Origin: Kocuria subflava
GTDB taxonomy: Bacteria; Actinomycetota; Actinomycetes; Actinomycetales; Micrococcaceae
Direction: 5' to 3'
Assembly (NCBI RefSeq): GCF_012163155.1
Contig: NZ_JAAVUN010000006.1
Location: forward strand, 1-56,724
Length of the DNA stretch: 56,724 nucleotides
The position numbers were made by a program, and so were the translations under genes. Under the pieces are notes generated by a model. That model was not told the origin of the DNA and ran no database searches. It saw only the letters and a program-made list of their open reading frames with translations. Below, piece by piece: positions 8,823 through 15,775 of the stretch (positions are counted from its first letter, which is position 1; every line of letters begins with the position of its first letter).

Positions 8823-10226
8823 ATGACTTCGCAGCCACCCAACCCGGAGAACGACCCCGAAAACCAGGGCGAGAACAACGGTCAGAACAACAACCAGGAC
8901 CCGTTCCAGGCCATGTTCCAGCAGTTCCTGGGACAGTCCGGGATGTCTGCGGAAGACCTGCAGAAAATGGGCATCCCCACGGACCCCGCCGGCATGCAGG
9001 CCATGTTTGCCCAGGTCCAGTCCATGTTCTCCGCAGGGCCCAGTGACGGCCCCGTGAACTGGAAGGCGGCCAAGGATCACGCACGCCGCGTGGTGGCCGC
9101 TGCCGGGGACCCCAGCGTGGATGATGCCCAGCGCAAGATCGTGGCCGATGCCGTGCAGCTGGCCCACCTGTGGGTGGAGGACCACACCTCCTTTGGCGCT
9201 CCGGGTGCCGAACCCGGTGCGTGGTCCCGTGCGGAATGGGTGGAAGCCACGTTCGAGACCTGGAAGGAGATCACCGGGCCCGTGGCGGAATCCATGAGCA
9301 CGGCCTTGACCGACTCCATCCAGGGGCAGCTTCCGGAGGAGATGGCCGGAATGCTAGGGGGTGCCTCCGGGATGCTGGCCAACGCCGGTTCCATGATGTT
9401 TGCCATGCAGTTGGGTCAGGTCCTGGGTGGTTTGGCCGCAGAAGTGGTCTCGTCCTCTGACATCGGCTTCCCCCTGGCCAAGGACCGCGCTGCCATGCTC
9501 CCGCGCAACGTCAAGGAGTTCGGCGCTGACCTGGGTGTCCCCCAGCAGGAGGTGGTCATCTACCTGGCCGTGCGGGAGGTGGCCCACGCCCGCCTGTTCC
9601 ACGCCGCACCCTGGTTGCGGCAGTACGTGATCGATCTGATCACCACGTTCTCTGAAGAGATTCACATTGACATGGACCGGATCGAGGGACTGGCCTCCCA
9701 GATCGACCCCTCTGATCCCGCTGCGGTGCAGGAAGCTCTGGGATCCGGGATGTTCATGCCGGAACAGACCCCCACTCAGAAGGCCACGCTCAAGCGGCTG
9801 GAGACCATCCTGGCCCTGATCGAAGGCTGGGTGGACGTGGTCACGGTGCGCGCCACCACCAACCTGCCCGGTGCGGCAGCGCTGGCGGAGACCATGCGGC
9901 GTCGTCGGGCATCCGGAGGCCCGGCCGAGCACGCCTTCGGTTCCTTTGTGGGTCTGGAACTGCGCCCCCGGCGCATGCGGGAGGCCGCCGAGTTCTGGCG
10001 TTTCGTGGAGCAACGGCGCGGCCTGGATGACCGTGACGGCCTGTGGGAGGCACCGGAGTTGCTGCCCACGGACGAGGACCTGGATGACCCCGCCGGCTAC
10101 GAATCCCGCCGCGGCCTGCTCACCGCCTCTGACGAGGAGTTCGACGCCGCGCTGGAGCAGTTGCTGGGAGGCGAGGGCGATACCACACCGCCCGAGTCGG
10201 AAGATCCCCAGTCACCTCAGAGCTGA
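8823..10226 (+). CDS. DUF2342 zinc-dependent metalloprotease-like protein
   Basis: 467 residues. The N-terminus (1-60) is polar and Gln/Asn-rich. The conserved DUF2342 core spans about 85-400, with 'LPRNVKEFGADLGVPQQEV' and then 'YLAVREVAHARLFHAAPWL', where the family places its zincin-like helix (E-x2-H pattern), and 'LALIEGWVDVVT' as the second conserved helix. The family is annotated both as putative hydrolase and as metalloprotease; no substrate is known. It is divergent from the PDZ/S16 protease gene, the same arrangement as in mycobacteria. The C-terminal 35 residues are acidic and probably disordered. The stop lies inside a 20-bp tandem repeat shared with the end of the next, convergent gene. 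Confidence 0.88.
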   Translation: MTSQPPNPENDPENQGENNGQNNNQDPFQAMFQQFLGQSGMSAEDLQKMGIPTDPAGMQAMFAQVQSMFSAGPSDGPVNWKAAKDHARRVVAAAGDPSVDDAQRKIVADAVQLAHLWVEDHTSFGAPGAEPGAWSRAEWVEATFETWKEITGPVAESMSTALTDSIQGQLPEEMAGMLGGASGMLANAGSMMFAMQLGQVLGGLAAEVVSSSDIGFPLAKDRAAMLPRNVKEFGADLGVPQQEVVIYLAVREVAHARLFHAAPWLRQYVIDLITTFSEEIHIDMDRIEGLASQIDPSDPAAVQEALGSGMFMPEQTPTQKATLKRLETILALIEGWVDVVTVRATTNLPGAAALAETMRRRRASGGPAEHAFGSFVGLELRPRRMREAAEFWRFVEQRRGLDDRDGLWEAPELLPTDEDLDDPAGYESRRGLLTASDEEFDAALEQLLGGEGDTTPPESEDPQSPQS

Positions 10227-10262
10227 TGCCGATCCTGCTCTACTGATGCTGAGCCTGCTCTG
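10223..10262. repeat. 20-bp tandem duplication at a convergent gene junction
   Basis: Units 10223-10242 and 10243-10262 match at 17 of 20 positions (CTGATGCYGAKCCTGCTCTR). The repeat covers the last codon and stop of the DUF2342 gene and the last codons and stop of the YgjP-type gene on the other strand, so it alters the C-terminus of the latter. Confidence 0.7.
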
Positions 10263-10824
10263 AAAAACCAGGTTCACCCAAGGCCCAGGCCGCTCCGTCC
10301 AGGAAGGCCTGGGCCTCGGCCATGCGCGGGTAGCGCCGTTCCAAACGGCGGAAGGCCGGACCGTGGTTGGCTTCCAGCAGGTGACAGAGTTCGTGGAAAA
10401 TCACGGCATCCAACACCCATGACGGCGCCGACTCCAGACGGCGGCTGATCCGCACGGTTCCGGTGGCCGGTGTGGCCGATCCCCACCGGGTGTTCTGCCG
10501 GGAGGACCAGGTGATGGAGGAGGGCTGCACGGCACCCTCCAGGTGGCGTCGGGAGAGCTCATGAGCCCGGGTCTCAAGGTACGCGTCCCCAGATTTTGCA
10601 GCACGCTGCGATGCGGCCAGGTTGCGTTTGGCCACCAGTTTGGGCACCATTTCCCGCTCCCACCGCTTGACCTCACGGGCGGACATGCGCGCCGGCACCT
10701 GAAGCACCACGGTCTCCCCGGACCAGTGGGCGGAAACGGTCCTCTTGCGCCGGGCAGATCGCTGCACCTCAACCGGTGGGACGGCCGAGCCGGCTGCGTC
10801 TGATCCTGGGGAAAGTCTGGTCAC
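10240..10824 (-). CDS. YgjP/SprT-type (DUF45) metallopeptidase
   Basis: 194 residues. The C-terminal half carries the zincin motif HELCH in 'AVIFHELCHLLEANHGPAF', with a third ligand region at 'NHGPAFRRLERRYP', and the upstream motif 'QNTRWGSATPATGTVRISRRL' is typical of the YgjP/DUF45 family. The N-terminal half is a basic beta-rich region. The biological substrate is unknown. The GTG start at 10824 has TACCAT 8 nt upstream and no ribosome site, so it may be leaderless. It is convergent with the DUF2342 gene and divergent from the ThiF-like gene. Confidence 0.9.
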   Translation of the reverse strand: MTRLSPGSDAAGSAVPPVEVQRSARRKRTVSAHWSGETVVLQVPARMSAREVKRWEREMVPKLVAKRNLAASQRAAKSGDAYLETRAHELSRRHLEGAVQPSSITWSSRQNTRWGSATPATGTVRISRRLESAPSWVLDAVIFHELCHLLEANHGPAFRRLERRYPRMAEAQAFLDGAAWALGEPGFSEQAQHQ

Positions 10825-10982
10825 GGTTACCGATGGTAAACAACCGCACAGACTGAACCCGGCCTGTGGGGTGGCCTCCCGCCTGGTTCACGATCTTCCT
10901 GTGGATAACTCCTTGGGGTGCCGCACCCGGCCGCAGACTGGAGGAAATCAGCCCGAGCCTGCGCATTCTTTGGGAGAAGACC

Positions 10983-11777
10983 GTGACCACTTCCGCCGTT
11001 CCCGCCGCCCCCACTGCACGCCACCCCTCGTTGCGGGCAGCCCACCCCACAGGCACCCGGTTGCTCACCCGCACCCCGGCGGCCGATCTTCAGCTGTTGT
11101 TCTTGGGAGTGAATCCCGTGACCGCGGCTGCAGCCATCATCCTGGCCGGTTGCGGCGTCCGGGGATTCACCGTGCTGGATCCACGGCCGGTCACCTGGGA
11201 TGACGCCGCAGCCGGTGCCTACGACCTCCCCGACGTCGGGCGCAGCCGGGACCACAGCCTGCGCCAACGGTTGTTGGCAGCCAACCCGCAGGCCCTTGCC
11301 GGTGGCCGAGCCGAGCTCTTTCCCGGACCCGATCGCCCGGGCACCTTGGTGATCCGCGCCCGGTCCACGGGCATCACCGACCCCACCGACGACGACGCCC
11401 CGCTGGCGGCCGCGGCCTCCCACCTGGCGGAAGATCACCTGGTGCTGGACGTGATTTCCGTGGAGGGCCATCCCCCGGGGACCACCATGGTGTGGCCGGT
11501 GCGGCCCTGGTACGCCCGAGCATGTTCGGAATGTGTGAGGGCTGCTGCCGGCACCAGCCCCCGCGAACCAGCCCGCACACCGCGTCACGAGGCATGGCCT
11601 TCCCACACAGCTGTGGCCGCTGCCGTGACGGCCCAACAGGTTCTTGCAGCAGCGACATCCACCCTGGTGGACCCGAGTGAGTCCCTGGTGACCGTGCTGC
11701 GACCGGGCGCCCCACTGAGCACCGTTGACATCACCGGTGTGGGCCCCGAGCCCTGCGCTTGGTGCTCCCCTGGGTGA
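10983..11777 (+). CDS. Degenerate ThiF/E1-like protein with two CxxC pairs
   Basis: About 264 residues from GTG 10983, which has GGAGA 5 nt upstream; an in-frame ATG at 10866 has no ribosome site and adds an unlikely peptide. Residues about 35-90 ('LLFLGVNPVTAAAAIILAGCGVRGFTVLD') follow the Rossmann beta-alpha-beta pattern of ThiF/MoeB/E1 proteins, including the acidic residue at the end of strand 2 and a downstream 'DLPDVGRSR' where E1 enzymes have an N-x-x-R-Q-type segment. The glycine loop itself is degenerate (GVNPVT). Two cysteine pairs, CSEC and CAWC (at the C-terminus), could bind zinc as in ThiF/MoeB. ATP-dependent adenylation looks unlikely. Its last 47 bases overlap the end of uvrD2 on the other strand. 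No function is assigned. Confidence 0.65.
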   Translation: MTTSAVPAAPTARHPSLRAAHPTGTRLLTRTPAADLQLLFLGVNPVTAAAAIILAGCGVRGFTVLDPRPVTWDDAAAGAYDLPDVGRSRDHSLRQRLLAANPQALAGGRAELFPGPDRPGTLVIRARSTGITDPTDDDAPLAAAASHLAEDHLVLDVISVEGHPPGTTMVWPVRPWYARACSECVRAAAGTSPREPARTPRHEAWPSHTAVAAAVTAQQVLAAATSTLVDPSESLVTVLRPGAPLSTVDITGVGPEPCAWCSPG

Positions 11778-13668
11778 GTGAACGCTGCGGCACGATGTCC
11801 TGCACAAAACGTGACGCACTGCGGTTGGCGCGGCCTCCCGGGGTGCGGGACAGGGACCAGGAGAGCATCAGGTGTTCACGTGCACGGGTGATGCCCACGT
11901 AGAGCAGGCGCCGTTCCTCATCCACCTCATCGGAGGTCTCTGCAAAAGCAATGGGCACCAACCCCTCGGTGAGCCCCACCAGGAACACGGCATCCCATTC
12001 CAGGCCCTTGGCCGAGTGCAGAGAGGCCAACGTGACGCCCTCCACCGCCGGGGCATCCTGTTGCACGGAACGGCGAGTCAGCTCCTTGGCCACATGCCGC
12101 AGGGTGAACGGGCCCGGGTCCTCGGTGCCCGCGTCCACGGCGGCCCGGACTGCCTCCCGGTGGGCTGTCGCCATGCGGTCAGTCATGTCCACCAGGGCGG
12201 CCAACGACTCCCACGTCTCCCGCACGGCACCGGTCACTCGAGGTGCAGTGGCTGACCACCCCAGGGAGGAGAGCATGTCACGCACGGTTTGGCCGACATC
12301 GTGAGCTGGGGCCGAACTGATGCCGTGGTCCCCCTCCGTGTCCGGGTCCACGGCGTGGGCGGCACTGCGGATCTGCAACAGTGCCTGACGAATTTCCGGA
12401 CGGCGGAAGAACTGTTCCGTGCCGCGCAGCCGGAAGCCGATCCCGGCATCCGCCAATGCGGTCTCATAGGCCTGGGCCTGGCCGTTGGTCCTGAACAACA
12501 CCGCGATCTGAGAGGCCGGCACGCCGTCGTCCAACAGGTCCTGGATCCGCACGGTAGTGGCTTGGGCCTCGAGTTGGTCGTCGTCGTACTCGTTCCAGGA
12601 GGGCACCGGACCGGGCGCGCGCTGCCCCACCAGCTCCAGCGGTGTGGCCCAGGATCCCGGCGTTGAATCAGCACCAGGTCGCCGGGCGGCCAGCAGACGG
12701 TTGGCGGTGTTCACGATCTGCGGGGTGGAGCGGTAGTCGCGGACCAGTTTGACCACTGTTGCGGACGGGAAACGGCGTGGGAACTCCAGCAGATGACGGG
12801 ACGTGGCCCCCGTGAAGGAGTAGATCGTCTGGGAGGCATCCCCCACCACGCACAGATCATCCCGCGGACCCAACCAGGCATCCAACAATCTCTGCTGCAG
12901 CGGGGAAACGTCCTGGTACTCGTCCACCACAAAGTGGCGGTACTGCTCCCGCACCGTGGCCGCGATCCGCTGGTCCTCCTCCAGGATCCCCACCATCAGA
13001 AGCAGAACGTCCTCAAAATCGATCAGGTCCAGGTCGGTCTTGAGGTCCTCATAGGTCTGCCACAAGCGTGCCACGGTCCGGGGATCGTGACCGGCCGGCA
13101 ACTGGGCCACGGAGGAATCTTTGCCGCCGCCGGTGACTGCATCCACGTAGGTCTCCGGGGTCAGCATGGACACCTTGGCCTTCTCGATGGCTCCTGCCAG
13201 GTCCCGGATGGACGCACGGTCATTGCTCAGCCGCATGGATCCGGCGGCTTGGGCCACCAGGCGTGCTTTGTGCTCCACCAGTTCCGGTACCGTGCCGCCC
13301 ACGGCTTGCGGCCAGAAGTACTGCAACTGCCGCAGAGCAGCGGAGTGGAAGGTCCGCGCCTGGACACCTTCAGCACCCAGGACACGCAGGCGGTGACGCA
13401 TCTCGTTGGCGGCCCGGGTGGTGAAGGTCAGCGCCAGAACCTTCTGCGGGGTGTACACGCCCGTGGCAATGCCGTAGGCAATACGGTGTGTGATGGCCCG
13501 GGTTTTGCCCGTACCTGCTCCTGCCAGGATGCACACCGGGCCGCGAAGTGCGGTGGCTGCCTGACGTTGTTCAGGGTCCAGCCCGTCCAGGATGCGTTCG
13601 GCCAGCGGACGCTCAGGATCTTCCGCGGCGGGGAACAGGGCAAGGGCCGCAGCATCAGGGGTGATCAT
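11731..13668 (-). CDS. uvrD2: UvrD2-type SF1 DNA helicase, shortened at the C-terminus
   Basis: 645 residues. All SF1A motifs are present: 'GLDPEQRQAA' (Q motif), GAGTGKT (Walker A, residue about 47), 'FVVDEYQDVSPLQ' (Walker B), 'VVGDASQTIYSFTGA' (III), 'VKLVRDYRSTPQI' (IV), 'VTLASLHSAKGLEWDAVFL' (V) and 'EERRLLYVGITRAREHLML' (VI). It should be a 3'-5' DNA helicase for repair. Mycobacterial UvrD2 continues with a four-cysteine linker and an HRDC domain; here the protein stops about 45 residues after motif VI with no cysteines. ATG 13668 is preferred because GGTGAG lies just upstream, inside the end of nudC; an in-frame start at 13716 would overlap nudC. Translation is probably coupled to nudC. 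Confidence 0.9.
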   Translation of the reverse strand: MITPDAAALALFPAAEDPERPLAERILDGLDPEQRQAATALRGPVCILAGAGTGKTRAITHRIAYGIATGVYTPQKVLALTFTTRAANEMRHRLRVLGAEGVQARTFHSAALRQLQYFWPQAVGGTVPELVEHKARLVAQAAGSMRLSNDRASIRDLAGAIEKAKVSMLTPETYVDAVTGGGKDSSVAQLPAGHDPRTVARLWQTYEDLKTDLDLIDFEDVLLLMVGILEEDQRIAATVREQYRHFVVDEYQDVSPLQQRLLDAWLGPRDDLCVVGDASQTIYSFTGATSRHLLEFPRRFPSATVVKLVRDYRSTPQIVNTANRLLAARRPGADSTPGSWATPLELVGQRAPGPVPSWNEYDDDQLEAQATTVRIQDLLDDGVPASQIAVLFRTNGQAQAYETALADAGIGFRLRGTEQFFRRPEIRQALLQIRSAAHAVDPDTEGDHGISSAPAHDVGQTVRDMLSSLGWSATAPRVTGAVRETWESLAALVDMTDRMATAHREAVRAAVDAGTEDPGPFTLRHVAKELTRRSVQQDAPAVEGVTLASLHSAKGLEWDAVFLVGLTEGLVPIAFAETSDEVDEERRLLYVGITRAREHLMLSWSLSRTPGGRANRSASRFVQDIVPQRSLTQGSTKRRARGPHR

Positions 13669-13672
13669 CTGC

Positions 13673-14674
13673 TCACCAGCCCGATTCGGGCAGCTGATGA
13701 CCCAGCCAGTGTTCAATCAGAGCGCGGGCAATGGAGACCTTGCCCGGCAGCGTGAGGCTGCCCTGCTCCGCGGACTGGCGCAGTTGCTCCCGAGTGAACC
13801 ACCGCAGATCCACCACCTCGTGCCCGTCAGGCTGGGCCTGACCGCTCTCCCAAACCGCAGTGCATCCGATCATCAGCGAGCGGGGAAACGGCCAGGGCTG
13901 GGAGCCCAGGTAGCGGACATCGCCCACCTGAATGGCGGCCTCTTCCTGGATCTCCCGGACCACGGCCTGCTCAATGGACTCCCCGGGTTCCACAAAGCCC
14001 GCCAGTGTGGAGAACCGGTTGCCGCGCCAGGCGGCGGCCTGGCCCAACAGCAGACGTTCGCGCTGCGGGTCCGGGTCACCGTCCGTGACGGCCACGATGA
14101 TCGCAGGATCGGTACGCGGAAAATGCATCGAGGAATCTACCGGACAACGCCGCATCCACCCCGAACGCCGCACCTCAGTCACCTCACCGCACCGTGGACA
14201 CCGGGGATGATCCACGTGCCAGGCCGTCACCGCCTGCGCCGTGACGGCCAGCGCCGCATGCACGGGTTCCGTGTCAGCCAGAGCGGTGGCCACGGCGCGC
14301 AAGGTGGCAAACTCCAGCGGCTGATCTTTTGCCTCCGAGCCCTGGTGGGTGGAGCGCACCACCTCCACGGTGGCGTGGGCGTCGTCGTCGTCCTCAAAGG
14401 CGCGGACGGTCACCCCACCACCATCCGGTTGGGTGATCTCCCCCAGGTACACCTCCGGAAGGCGGGGATCCTCACCGGTCTGCGGCAACTGGTCCCGGGC
14501 CACCAACACCAGACGGCCACCGGCCACCGGCATCCGCCCGTTCAGCATGACCAGGGTGAGTGCGGCTGCCGGACGTTGGTCTGCCTGATCGCGCTCCGGG
14601 CTGCGACGTTGCAGGGCGGAGACGGACAGTGGCATGGAACGGGGGTCCAACCGGGTGGTGTCAGGCGTTTGCAC
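13673..14674 (-). CDS. nudC: NAD+ diphosphatase / NADH pyrophosphatase (Nudix)
   Basis: 333 residues. A central zinc-ribbon-like segment (CPRC ... 'RRCPVDSS') is followed by 'HFPRTDPAIIVAVTDGD' and the Nudix box, 'GFVEPGESIEQAVVREIQEE', then the NudC motif 'SQPWPFPRSLMIGC'. NudC hydrolyses NAD(H) and removes NAD caps from RNA. The fourth ribbon cysteine is absent (CPVD), which I believe is common in actinobacterial NudC. The start is GTG 14674, 6 nt after a TAGAGT box, so it is leaderless. The stop lies 4 bases before the uvrD2 start, so the two form an operon. In mycobacteria a mycoredoxin gene sits between them; it is absent here. Confidence 0.93.
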   Translation of the reverse strand: MQTPDTTRLDPRSMPLSVSALQRRSPERDQADQRPAAALTLVMLNGRMPVAGGRLVLVARDQLPQTGEDPRLPEVYLGEITQPDGGGVTVRAFEDDDDAHATVEVVRSTHQGSEAKDQPLEFATLRAVATALADTEPVHAALAVTAQAVTAWHVDHPRCPRCGEVTEVRRSGWMRRCPVDSSMHFPRTDPAIIVAVTDGDPDPQRERLLLGQAAAWRGNRFSTLAGFVEPGESIEQAVVREIQEEAAIQVGDVRYLGSQPWPFPRSLMIGCTAVWESGQAQPDGHEVVDLRWFTREQLRQSAEQGSLTLPGKVSIARALIEHWLGHQLPESGW

Positions 14675-14680
14675 GGTCTC

Positions 14681-14686
14681 ACTCTA
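14681..14686 (-). promoter_or_regulatory. -10 box of leaderless nudC
   Basis: TAGAGT on the minus strand ends 6 nt before the GTG of nudC, and no Shine-Dalgarno sequence lies between. A second box for the divergent kinase gene sits about 50 bases away. Confidence 0.55.
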
Positions 14687-14736
14687 TCGGCGCAGCACGG
14701 CGCCTGCCTGGGCCGTCCACAGGAGGTGATCAACTG

Positions 14737-14742
14737 TAGGGT
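14737..14742 (+). promoter_or_regulatory. -10 box of the leaderless APH-like gene
   Basis: TAGGGT ends 7 nt before ATG 14750. An AGGAGG at 14721-14726 is 23 nt from the ATG, too far to act as a ribosome site, so leaderless initiation explains the start better. Confidence 0.5.
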
Positions 14743-14749
14743 TGAGCCC

Positions 14750-15748
14750 ATGCGCGCAACACTGGAACATCTGGCAGCGGTGGCGGTGGCCGGGGTTCCG
14801 GGGATCGTTCCGGTTGCCGTGGGCCCTTCCCCGGACGACGACGCCGACTTCCGCTCCGCAGTGGTCACCGATCAGACCAACAAGCGCTGGAGGGTGCGTA
14901 GTCCCCTCACGGAGGAAGCCGGTATCCGCCTGGCCTCCGAGCACGCAGTGCTCTCCGCCTTCACCCCGCAACTGCGCGCCAAACTCCCGTTCCTGATCCC
15001 CACCGTGGTGGGGTCGGTGGACGACGACGGCGGGCGCACGTTCATCTATTCGCACCTGCCGGGACGCCCGGTGCCCATCAACCAGCTGGACGCGCTGGCA
15101 TCAGCGGCACCGTCACGGCCCCAACCGCCAAGTGCTGAACCCGTGCCTGCGGTGACCACACAGATCGGCACCATCCTGGCTGCCGTCCACGATCTCCCCC
15201 GGGCCATGGTCATGGACGCAGACCTTCCTGCTTACAGCGCCGATCAGTGCCGCACGCGCATGCTCAATGAATTGGACCAGGCCGCCACCACCGGGTTGAT
15301 CCCCGCCGGGCTGCTGCAGCGCTGGGAAAACGCGCTGGAGGACCGGACGCTGTGGCGGTTCTCCACCCATGTTGTCCACGGGGATCTGCATGAGGACAAC
15401 CTGGTGGTGGACGGCAATCGCATCACCGCCGTCACCGGGTGGTCCGATGTTCACGTGGGCGACCCCGCACTGGACTTCGCCTGGCTGATCGGTGCCAACG
15501 ACCCCGGGTTTGCCGAGGCCGTGGTGGCCGCCTACTCCCGCGCACGCCTCCAGGCCCCGGACGCCCACCTGCTGCGCCGAGCCCACCTGGAAGCAGAATT
15601 TGCCCTGGCCCGCTGGCTGGTCCGTGGCGTGGCCCGCGAGCGCCAAGACATGGTGGCCGATGCCCAACGGATGCTGGCCGTGCTGGAAAAGGACGTGGAG
15701 GACTACCAGGAAGAACTCTCCACCCGTGACGCCCCGCAACCTTCCTGA
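14750..15748 (+). CDS. APH-like phosphotransferase (macrolide 2'-phosphotransferase-like)
   Basis: 332 residues with an aminoglycoside phosphotransferase/choline kinase-like fold. The catalytic loop 'VVHGDLHEDNLVVDG' (residues about 206-220) has the expected H-G-D-x4-N pattern, and 'HVGDPALDFAWL' follows. The metal-binding Asp that usually sits in an 'IDW' motif is replaced: the segment reads 'ITAVTGWSD'. It may be a small-molecule or protein kinase of unknown substrate; a drug-resistance role cannot be assumed. The open frame extends upstream to 13592 only as a shadow of nudC. It is divergent from nudC and convergent with adnB. Confidence 0.82.
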   Translation: MRATLEHLAAVAVAGVPGIVPVAVGPSPDDDADFRSAVVTDQTNKRWRVRSPLTEEAGIRLASEHAVLSAFTPQLRAKLPFLIPTVVGSVDDDGGRTFIYSHLPGRPVPINQLDALASAAPSRPQPPSAEPVPAVTTQIGTILAAVHDLPRAMVMDADLPAYSADQCRTRMLNELDQAATTGLIPAGLLQRWENALEDRTLWRFSTHVVHGDLHEDNLVVDGNRITAVTGWSDVHVGDPALDFAWLIGANDPGFAEAVVAAYSRARLQAPDAHLLRRAHLEAEFALARWLVRGVARERQDMVADAQRMLAVLEKDVEDYQEELSTRDAPQPS

Positions 15749-15775
15749 GCGTTGGTGCGCCACCGTGCCCCGGTC

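Noticed and set aside
13592-14749. Upstream extension of the APH-like frame
   Set aside because: It lies antisense to nudC and uvrD2; ATG 14750 has a -10 box at the right place.
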